In this document: in pieces, positions 30,354 through 37,272 of the stretch
Layout of the letters: each line of letters starts with the position of its first letter
Position numbering within the stretch: the stretch's first letter is position 1
Assembly: GCA_947494335.1 (NCBI GenBank)
Contig: CANLUT010000002.1
Span: 310,001-374,000 of the forward strand
Origin: Oligoflexales bacterium
Lineage (GTDB): Bacteria > Bdellovibrionota_B > Oligoflexia > Oligoflexales > RGVZ01
Reading direction: 5' to 3'
DNA: 64,000 nt
The notes under the pieces: model-generated
The model's database searches: none
What the model saw: only the letters and a program-made list of their open reading frames with translations
Told to the model about the DNA's origin: nothing
Position numbers and translations under genes: made by a program

Positions 30354-31343
30354 TTACTGGAAACGGATAGCCCTTAACTTTGCGCTTCGTGCACGAGGGT
30401 TGTCCCGAATCTCTTGTTCGTTGGGAGCAACTGGAAAAGGTTTAAGGATTGTTCCTTGGCTGGCACTCATTTGGCTGACTTGCGCATCCGTCAGGGGAAG
30501 ATCTCGCGGTATCGACTGTCGTTTGGTTTTTCCGCTCATTTCTAACATGGACTCCTTAACCAGCCGATCTTCAAGGGAATGAAAAGTGATAATTGCGAGA
30601 ATTCCACCGGGGGCCAAAATCTTGGGCGCGTCTTTCAGTAGTTGTTTGAGTTGTCCGAGCTCGTCGTTGACATGGATTCGGAGGGCTTGGAATGTTCGTG
30701 TTGCAGGATGCTTTCGACTAGCCTCCTTCCAAATAACTTTCGACGAAATGAGGTCCGCCAATTGTTTTGTCGTTGTAAGGGGAGACTTTGTTCGTATCTC
30801 GCAAATGAGCCGAGCGATGAAACGAGATTTGGGTTCTTCACCATATTTCCAAATGACATCCGCAATATCTTTTTCGTCGGCATGACGAAGAAATTCGGCT
30901 GCAGTGATTCCACTTGTCTGATCCATGCGCATGTCGAGGGGGCCATCGTGCATAAAGGAAAACCCACGAGAATCCTCATCCAAGTGGTGACTGGACACTC
31001 CAATATCGGCAAGTACACCAGAAACGGCTCCGACTAAATTAAGTTTTTCGGCATGTTTAAGGATGTCACCAAATGTTGCGTGAACAATTTCAAGTGTCCC
31101 TGACGCCAGGGAGCTCGACAATTTTGCTTTTGCGTTATCGATCGCCTTGAGGTCTCTGTCAAAAGCTACCACCCGACCGGTAGGGCCAACTTTTTCTAGC
31201 ATAAGAGACGTGTGACCACCGCCACCAAGCGTGCAGTCAATGAGTGTAGAGCCAAGCATCGGACTCAAGATATCCACCGACTCATGGAATAGAACAGATG
31301 TGTGTTGATAAGTTTTTTGTTCTGAATGGTTTGCCAAAATCAA
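30354..31343 (-). CDS. rsmH: 16S rRNA (cytosine(1402)-N(4))-methyltransferase RsmH
   Basis: RsmH (MraW) methylates C1402 of 16S rRNA at N4. The 329-residue product begins YQHTSVLFHESVDIL, then has the SAM-binding motif LIDCTLGGGGHTSLMLE and the family motifs GVSSHHLDEDSRGFSF and GPLDMRMD. ILAIITFHSLEDRLVKESM and RARSAKLRAIRF at the C-terminus are also typical. Length is normal (about 310). It is the first gene of the dcw cluster here; mraZ, its usual upstream neighbour, is absent, and the 359 bp upstream are non-coding. Confidence 0.97.
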   Translation of the reverse strand: MILANHSEQKTYQHTSVLFHESVDILSPMLGSTLIDCTLGGGGHTSLMLEKVGPTGRVVAFDRDLKAIDNAKAKLSSSLASGTLEIVHATFGDILKHAEKLNLVGAVSGVLADIGVSSHHLDEDSRGFSFMHDGPLDMRMDQTSGITAAEFLRHADEKDIADVIWKYGEEPKSRFIARLICEIRTKSPLTTTKQLADLISSKVIWKEASRKHPATRTFQALRIHVNDELGQLKQLLKDAPKILAPGGILAIITFHSLEDRLVKESMLEMSGKTKRQSIPRDLPLTDAQVSQMSASQGTILKPFPVAPNEQEIRDNPRARSAKLRAIRFQ

Positions 31344-31702
31344 TATGCCTGAATTGAAATCTGTTTAATGAGGACAAGCTCCCTGTGATTTTCAAAAAAA
31401 ATCATAGCTGATAAAAAAATTTTTTTAGATGTTTTTCCGTTTGGCTGTAAAAAAAATGCCTAGTAGAGACCCAATTTGTGGTTAATCAGACCCATCACCA
31501 GGCTCTGGATCCCTTGGCTTCGAATGGTTTTAAGGTGATTAGACGTGAACAGGGTCGTTAGTTTAATTTTGTGGCCACACAGAACGTGAAAGCCTTGCCC
31601 ATTGCTGCTGACTTGGCTCTATTTCAAAATTAAAGCAGGAAAGAAATTTGCCGACGTCCATACTGTGGATTTGTTTTCAAAAACTTTTTATGGAGGTAAA
31701 CG
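31344..31702. other. divergent intergenic region with A-tract palindrome
   Basis: 359 bp between divergent rsmH and the LysM lipoprotein gene, with no coding sequence that I can support. It holds a 16-bp palindrome TAAAAAAATTTTTTTA at 31412-31427 (A7T7) near other A/T runs, which should bend DNA, and probably the promoters of both flanking genes. No clear -35/-10 pair stands out on either strand. TATGGAGGTAA at 31689-31699 is the ribosome site of the LysM gene. Nothing resembling mraZ or its operator repeats is visible. Confidence 0.5.
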
Positions 31703-32722
31703 ATGAGGTTTAATTGGAGACGTCGCTTAGTGCTGACGGCCTTCGCCACCGCTTCGTTGCTGTCTTTTGCTGGATGTTCAAGCCAGCAAGAACAGCAAGG
31801 CATGGACGAAGAAGTCAGTGCTCAGGGACAAGAACAAGGTGAGGGCCAGGAGGACAGCCAAACGGCTGAGGCTCAAGGTCAACAGCAAGAGGAGGCCACC
31901 CAAGGTGGCGGTGACGAAGTTGCCGCGAGCGAAGAAGGTGGTGCTGAAGGAAACAATGCTGGCGAAACCGCAAATGTCGGCAATGGTTCAAACGTTACAA
32001 CTAATGAAGCGGTCGCGGGAGCAGAGACGACTCCAAACGGTGATGTAGCCGGTATCATTTCAGAAATGAGTAATACTCCTTCTGAAGGTCAAGCCGCCCC
32101 TGAGGCAGCCCCAGCCGAATCCGCACCAGCGATTGCGGAAGCGGCCCCAGCACCAGCTGAGGTAGCACCCGCACCAGCCACTGCTGAGGCAGCCCCAGCT
32201 CCAGCAGCTTCAGCATCTGGTATGCCGCAAAACGGCTCCAAGATGGCTTATGTTGTGGAGGCGGGAGACACACTAGGTAAGATTGCTCAGAAGATTTACG
32301 GCGATCAAAAGCGCTGGAGGGATATCGCAAGCCTTAGCGGCCTCGATAACCCGAACCAAATCTATCCAGGCGATCTGATTTACTACACCCTTGAAGATGC
32401 AAGCATGAACTTTGCTCAGACTTATGAAAACATTCGTCGAGCCAAAGAAACTGTTCGCGAAGGCGACACGCTAGCTGCCATCTCCAAGAGAGTTTATGGT
32501 AAATCCAATCTCTGGAAACACATCTGGCGTCAAAATGACAATATCGACAATCCAGATGTATTGCAGGCGGGTATGACCGTCTATTACGTAGAAGCAGGTT
32601 CAATCAAGACAGCTTTCAACACTCTGAAAAATTTAAATGTTAACAAGGTAGTAGCGAAAAAAGTCAATAAAACTATCAACCTGATGACTCAGGCGTTCTT
32701 TACACCGGTTCCAGCAGTCTAA
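31703..32722 (+). CDS. LysM-domain lipoprotein with low-complexity linker
   Basis: A predicted envelope protein that binds peptidoglycan. The N-terminus MRFNWRRRLVLTAFATASLL ends in the lipobox SFAGC, with Cys25 as lipidation site. Residues 26 to about 120 are rich in Gln, Glu, Gly and Asn, and about 130-170 are Pro-Ala-Glu repeats. Two LysM modules follow (about 180-226 and 248-296), each with the E-G-D-T-L start and a Y-G near position 15. The tail (about 300-339) is basic. The ribosome site GGAGGTAAACG is strong. The long disordered stretch may span the periplasm. It stands alone between rsmH and a gene-poor region. No enzymatic domain is seen. Confidence 0.85.
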   Translation: MRFNWRRRLVLTAFATASLLSFAGCSSQQEQQGMDEEVSAQGQEQGEGQEDSQTAEAQGQQQEEATQGGGDEVAASEEGGAEGNNAGETANVGNGSNVTTNEAVAGAETTPNGDVAGIISEMSNTPSEGQAAPEAAPAESAPAIAEAAPAPAEVAPAPATAEAAPAPAASASGMPQNGSKMAYVVEAGDTLGKIAQKIYGDQKRWRDIASLSGLDNPNQIYPGDLIYYTLEDASMNFAQTYENIRRAKETVREGDTLAAISKRVYGKSNLWKHIWRQNDNIDNPDVLQAGMTVYYVEAGSIKTAFNTLKNLNVNKVVAKKVNKTINLMTQAFFTPVPAV

Positions 32723-33186
32723 TAACTTACAACTACGCGCGACAACGCTAAAACTGTCACCAGGGCTCAAGAGAAAAGACGGGAAGACAACCAGAGCGCC
32801 TTAAGTTAATGAACCAACCGATACTTAAGAGCCACTCGTCAAAAGACCTGGAAAGAAGATGATTGAGACGATTCGAGCATTTGGTGTTTTAGTAGAGCTT
32901 AAAGGTTTAGCCATTGTTTCAACGAGCCGCAGAAAAAGGCGCCACCCGGGCAAAGGCTCGCAGAAAAAAAGCAGAAGCTTAAACCTCACCGAAACACCCA
33001 ACGCTCTTTCATTCAGATAAGTACCTGTGTTTAGTCCATGTTTTTGAATAGTCATCACTATTGTTCACCTGCCTAATCAGGCTAAGTGTTAAGAATGACC
33101 GACATCTTGTGAGCAAGTGCCTAGTCAATAAATTTGAATAGGCAGGTTAGAGTCTAGTCACTTCGAGTGAATGTTCCACTGGCTCT
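32723..33186. other. gene-poor spacer with long inverted repeat
   Basis: 464 bp between two convergent genes, with no coding sequence I can support. Seen: a 9-bp inverted repeat ACCTGCCTA (33067-33075) and TAGGCAGGT (33139-33147), 63 bp apart, with a smaller hairpin GCCTAATCAGGC inside the left end; a purine-rich, A-run stretch at 32930-32975; and a 77-codon minus-strand frame (33058-32825) preceded by AGGTGA that has no recognisable content. It may hold terminators or a small RNA, but nothing is conclusive. Confidence 0.4.
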
Positions 33187-34161
33187 CTAAAATTTAATTT
33201 TAAAATTTGGCCCCAGAAGGGATCTGTCGACGACCTCGCCCGCGGCGACGGCTGCATTCGGCAAAATGACGCTTTGAGATATGCGCGCCCCCCGACCAAC
33301 AATGGCCGATCTGCTTACGACCGAGATTTGATCAACTTGAAATTCATGACCTATCGATGAATCCTGTAATGAGGCGAGCGTTCCAAAGAGCGACTTTCTT
33401 CTGGCCTCACCGAGATGGGCTATGTCTAAATTTGTTTGCCACAGTGCCAAGGGCGTACCGACGTCAGCCCAAATATCCTCATGGAACGTCACACTGATTT
33501 GATGACCATCAGTCAGAGCCTTTTGAAATGCGACAATTACATCAAAAAACTCAGGTTTTTTGGGCAAATAGGATCTCAATTCTGGGCCTGCAACGTAAGC
33601 ACAGGCAAAGCCGCACTCGCGAAGATCATCAACCTTGAGTGATGGCGGAAGGTCTTTCTTTTCGCAGATGGCTTTAACAAATCCAGCGGAGTTCACCCAC
33701 ACCGAGCGCCCTTGGGCGGGCGGAGTCCTTGTGACAGCCATCGTCACAATGCCCTTTGACTTTCGGTGAGCGGATATCAACTGCTCAAAGCTTATATTGC
33801 TAAGAATGTCGCCATTGTAAACGAGTAGGAGGCTATCCCCCCACCAATCTGCGACCTGAGATAAAGCACCGCCGGTCCCCAAAATGTGAGGCGTTTCATG
33901 GGAAACATGGAGGCTTGAGACTCCGAGTTGGTGGTGGCGGGCCTGAACGTGATCCCCCATCTTGTTGGCAAGGTGGTGAGTATTAATGGCAACGTCAGTT
34001 ACGCCGGCTTCAACACAGCGATTGATAGCAAGATCGACAAGCGGCACATCTAAAATCGTCGCCAATGGCTTTGGAAGGACTTCCGTTAAAGGCTTCAGCC
34101 TTGTTCCATGGCCCGCACAAAGAACCAGGGCTTTCAATGGTTTACTATCATTATAGCTCAA
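33187..34161 (-). CDS. sugar-1-phosphate nucleotidyltransferase, MurU-like
   Basis: A nucleotidyltransferase that should make an NDP-sugar from a sugar-1-phosphate. The N-terminal signature LVLCAGHGTRLKPLTEVLPKPL contains the G-x-G-x-R-x-x-P-x-T and P-K-P motifs; LLLVYNGDILS contains the metal-binding Asp. The gene lies 11 bp after an AmgK-like sugar kinase, the same pairing as amgK-murU of Pseudomonas, where the products turn MurNAc into UDP-MurNAc in peptidoglycan recycling. Against a plain MurU, the product has about 324 residues against about 223 and a C-terminal left-handed-helix-like part (IVGRGARISQSVILPNAAV). A role with another hexose is thus possible. Start is TTG at 34161 with AAGGG seven bases upstream. 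Confidence 0.65.
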   Translation of the reverse strand: MSYNDSKPLKALVLCAGHGTRLKPLTEVLPKPLATILDVPLVDLAINRCVEAGVTDVAINTHHLANKMGDHVQARHHQLGVSSLHVSHETPHILGTGGALSQVADWWGDSLLLVYNGDILSNISFEQLISAHRKSKGIVTMAVTRTPPAQGRSVWVNSAGFVKAICEKKDLPPSLKVDDLRECGFACAYVAGPELRSYLPKKPEFFDVIVAFQKALTDGHQISVTFHEDIWADVGTPLALWQTNLDIAHLGEARRKSLFGTLASLQDSSIGHEFQVDQISVVSRSAIVGRGARISQSVILPNAAVAAGEVVDRSLLGPNFKIKF

Positions 34162-34172
34162 GCGGCGCCCTT

Positions 34173-35288
34173 CTAGGACTGACGCGGTGACGAGGATGCC
34201 CTCGCCAACTCGAGTTTATTGCTAGCGCCGTACCCGAGAGAGGTCCGATCTGGTAAAGTCTTGGCCAGAATCTGGAGAAGCTTACCACTAAGAAATGGCC
34301 ATCGAGCATCTTGAACTCCAGCATCAAGGAGGGTCTGCAGGGCTGGGGCAACATTTTTGATGTAGTCACCCTTGTTTTTATCGATGGTCAGGTAGCCAAA
34401 GCTTCCGATAGCCTTTAGTTGCCGCTGAAGCAACATGGGCTTCCATTCTTGCCGAGCCCGCTCCGCCACTGCGTCACTGACCGAAGACTTTATGAGATCA
34501 AGACCCTCGTTTAAAAGTTTGATCCGCGTGTCCGGACTCAGAGGTACGTAACTGTCGAAGACGAGGCTGACCAGGTCGTACGAGGGTGGGCCTAGGCGCG
34601 CATCCTGAAAATCGATAACCGCAACTTGCTGCTCGTGGATCATAATGTTGCGGCTGTGGAAGTCTCTGTGAACGAAGTACTTTGATGATTCGGACAAATA
34701 ACTTGATATCGCCTTAACATCATTAGAGAAATCTTGAGCCTCTTGCGGCGACAAAGAGTAATGGGCTATGGGGCCAAGATATTTACTGACAAAAAAATTG
34801 AGCTCCCACTCAAAACGCTCGCGGTCAAATGAGCGCGTCGTCCAGATGTCGCCAGGGTTTGCCGAAATCGAAATAAAGCGAGCGACGGTTCTGAGGGAAT
34901 CAAAATAAAGAGGTAAGCTACTGTTAACAATGCCCTTTTTTGCGAGTTCAAGAACCACGGTCTCTAGCATCAGGTCGCCATAGTCATCTATTATAAGAGC
35001 GGCATGATCAGCCAAAATCGCGGCACTTGCCGGGGCCGAAATTCCATTTAATTTCAATATGTTAGATACAGCAACCCAGTCGTATCGCCCTTTCTTCAAG
35101 TTTTCCGCATCGTTACCTGAAAGCTGCATGAGCACAAAACTTCGAGCGAGCTCTGGAGAGCGAACGCGAAAATAACAACGGTCAGACCCGTCACCCGCGA
35201 GCCATTCAATAGTTAAATGGTCAACACCGAGGGCGTCGGCCACGGCTTGAGGGGGCGGGGGGGATAATCGTCCAGGAACTTGAGACAT
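34173..35288 (-). CDS. aminoglycoside-phosphotransferase-fold sugar kinase, AmgK-like
   Basis: A kinase of the APH fold. The catalytic loop FVHRDFHSRNIMIHEQQ (about residues 202-218) and the metal motif VAVIDFQDARLGPPSYDLVSL are clear. AmgK of this group phosphorylates MurNAc or GlcNAc at the anomeric carbon, feeding a nucleotidyltransferase; the next gene downstream encodes one. Start: of the four near codons, the ATG at 35288 has AGGTGA five bases upstream, so the product has 371 residues. A C-terminal extension of about 40 residues is Ser/Arg/Ala-rich. Function is inferred from fold and neighbour; other small-molecule kinases share the motif. Confidence 0.7.
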   Translation of the reverse strand: MSQVPGRLSPPPPQAVADALGVDHLTIEWLAGDGSDRCYFRVRSPELARSFVLMQLSGNDAENLKKGRYDWVAVSNILKLNGISAPASAAILADHAALIIDDYGDLMLETVVLELAKKGIVNSSLPLYFDSLRTVARFISISANPGDIWTTRSFDRERFEWELNFFVSKYLGPIAHYSLSPQEAQDFSNDVKAISSYLSESSKYFVHRDFHSRNIMIHEQQVAVIDFQDARLGPPSYDLVSLVFDSYVPLSPDTRIKLLNEGLDLIKSSVSDAVAERARQEWKPMLLQRQLKAIGSFGYLTIDKNKGDYIKNVAPALQTLLDAGVQDARWPFLSGKLLQILAKTLPDRTSLGYGASNKLELARASSSPRQS

Positions 35289-35312
35289 CACGATCACCTG
35301 TCGAATTATGTT

Positions 35313-36251
35313 TTAAACCACAACAAATTGTACGACCGGTCCCACCTCAATCGCAAGCCGTCCCTCAGGGGCCTCAAACAATTCTCCGTCCAGGGTGTAG
35401 AGTTGACGCCCGGATGTTGTTGCCAAAATGACGGACGATGCTAGGCGTGTGACCTTGCCGAGGAAGGTCCCGGGCCGGTTTCGAAGACATGATAACGGGA
35501 GCCGCCAGGGAAGTGAGCCGGAGGTCATCTGAAGTGAAAACATTTGAAATTTTGATAAGTTATTTCTAGCGGCGGGAAAAAGTTTAAACCCAAGGGGCAT
35601 CCTTTCAACGGTGCTAGCCATGATCGCAAGGCTCATGGTCTCGTCCATGGAGGCGTGGCCATCGACAGACATGCGATAGAACTCATCGTGAACAATTTGC
35701 TGATAGCGGCTTTTGGAAAAAAGCCAATTAAAATAGATTTTTAAAATCAAAAAGATGGAGCCTGCCGGGCCTGTCTTGTTTTTATAGAACTCTGCTAAGT
35801 AACGGGCCACAAAGCCATTTCCAAACAAGAAACCATACTGCCCACCAACCGATAGGGTGGCATAGGTTTGAATCACCCTCGGGCGCAGGCCGCTTTGGCA
35901 TTCGAGCATGCGCACCAGTATCTCCTCCGGGCTTCCAAAGATGCCTAGATTATCCGCAAGCATGTTGATGGTACCTCCGCGAAGGATCAAAATCTTGGGA
36001 AGTGGAGAGTCACCATATGTGCGAATAAACGCAGTCAATGTGCGAGAGATGGTGCCATCACCGCCATTGATAGCCAGGATGTCGATGTCTTGAGTTTTAA
36101 ATAGCTCCGCCACGCGCCCAATGTCGTCAACGGAGTTTGTAATTTCTAGATTGCCAAACTGGCCGACGATGTAGCCCAAAAGGCGGCCGCGTGCAGGGCT
36201 CTTTTTATTCAGCTTTGAAAACGGGTTTGTGATGATTCCAATGCCGGGCAT
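35313..36251 (-). CDS. diacylglycerol/lipid kinase-like protein
   Basis: A DAGK-catalytic-domain protein. GIITNPFSKLNKK at the start and the nucleotide-binding motif INGGDGTISRTL (about residues 65-76) are the family's signature, with GGTINMLADNLGI as the second motif. These enzymes phosphorylate diacylglycerol or sphingoid-like lipids at the membrane. C-terminal beta domain includes LDGELFEAPEGRLAI, which matches the family's DGE. I use the ATG at 36251 (313 residues), preceded by GGGAG at 10 bases; the longer start at 36287 has no ribosome site. It lies 24 bp before the AmgK-like gene and may share its transcript. The true substrate is unknown. Confidence 0.8.
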   Translation of the reverse strand: MPGIGIITNPFSKLNKKSPARGRLLGYIVGQFGNLEITNSVDDIGRVAELFKTQDIDILAINGGDGTISRTLTAFIRTYGDSPLPKILILRGGTINMLADNLGIFGSPEEILVRMLECQSGLRPRVIQTYATLSVGGQYGFLFGNGFVARYLAEFYKNKTGPAGSIFLILKIYFNWLFSKSRYQQIVHDEFYRMSVDGHASMDETMSLAIMASTVERMPLGFKLFPAARNNLSKFQMFSLQMTSGSLPWRLPLSCLRNRPGTFLGKVTRLASSVILATTSGRQLYTLDGELFEAPEGRLAIEVGPVVQFVVV

Positions 36252-36339
36252 CTCGCAGAATCTCCCACTTCCTGATAGAAAGAACATGTAATATAGGTCT
36301 GTTTGCTCAAATAACCAAACGAGAATGTTGATTTAAGCC

Positions 36340-37272
36340 GTGGTTGAACGTAAGGGCGATAATAAATCTTTAGTTATGAAGACCGAGCAGTTACCGGCTC
36401 GGCCAACCCCTTTACAGTCCTATATGCGGGAAATTAATCGCTATCCCTTATTGTCCCCTCAGGAAGAATATGAACTTGCCGTGGCTCACTTTGAACATCA
36501 AAGCAAAGAGGCGGCTCAGCGGCTGATAACGTCCAATCTTAGGCTAGTAGTTAAAATCGCCAATGATTTTCGAACGGCATCAGCTGCCGCCCTGGATCTT
36601 ATCCAGGAAGGAAACTATGGGCTGATGCAAGCGGTCAAGAGGTTTAACCCCTATAAGGGCGTTAAACTCTCGTCCTACGCGGCGTGGTGGATCAGAGCTT
36701 ATATTTTAAAATACCTGATGGACACTCGTGGACCGGTTCGCATTGGTACAACTGCCGCGCAAAGAAAACTTTTTTATAATCTGAGAAAAGAAACTGAAAA
36801 ACTTCTGCGCGAATACGACACGGTCGATCCAAAACTTTTGGCAGAAAACTTGGGCGTGAAGGAAAAAGACGTTGTCGCCATGCAGCAGCGATTAAATGCT
36901 CGTGACGTCAGTTTTGATGCCCCCATTGCTGATGGAAGTGATCGTACTCACGCTGATGTGATCGACGTCGAAAGTACAGGAAAGGCGGCCGATGACGTTC
37001 TTGCAGACTCGGAGCTTCTGGAGATTTTTGAAGAGCATCTAATCGAGTTTCGCGCCACGCTTAAGGGGCGAGATCTCGACGTGTTCAATGATCGGTTGAT
37101 GGCAGAAAAACCTCTGACACTGCAAGAGATTGGCGACCGGTATGGAATTACCAGAGAGCGTGCCCGTCAGATTGAGGCAAGAATTCTCAAAAATCTTAAA
37201 GAATTTGTTCGCAAAAAAGGAACATTGTCCGAGTTGATGGACGAGGAATCTATGACCACCATCGACGCTTGA
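36340..37272 (+). CDS. rpoH: RNA polymerase sigma factor, RpoH (sigma-32) type
   Basis: A group-3-like sigma-70 factor of 310 residues. Region 2 has LITSNLRLVVKIANDF and LDLIQEGNYGLMQAVKRFNP, with the -10-recognising SSYAAWWIRAYILKYLM. The RpoH box QRKLFYNLRKE at 141-151 is the diagnostic feature of heat-shock sigma factors. Region 4.2 is LTLQEIGDRYGITRERARQI. There is no region 1.1. Start is GTG at 36340; an in-frame ATG at 36376 is possible. The stop codon abuts the stop of the convergent uvrD gene. It likely drives chaperone genes. A predatory or environmental lineage can have several RpoH copies. Confidence 0.92.
   Translation: MVERKGDNKSLVMKTEQLPARPTPLQSYMREINRYPLLSPQEEYELAVAHFEHQSKEAAQRLITSNLRLVVKIANDFRTASAAALDLIQEGNYGLMQAVKRFNPYKGVKLSSYAAWWIRAYILKYLMDTRGPVRIGTTAAQRKLFYNLRKETEKLLREYDTVDPKLLAENLGVKEKDVVAMQQRLNARDVSFDAPIADGSDRTHADVIDVESTGKAADDVLADSELLEIFEEHLIEFRATLKGRDLDVFNDRLMAEKPLTLQEIGDRYGITRERARQIEARILKNLKEFVRKKGTLSELMDEESMTTIDA

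Noticed and set aside
32825-33058. 77-codon minus-strand frame with AGGTGA before its ATG
   Set aside because: The product has no recognisable domain, composition is odd, and it lies in a structured spacer; evidence is too thin to call a gene.
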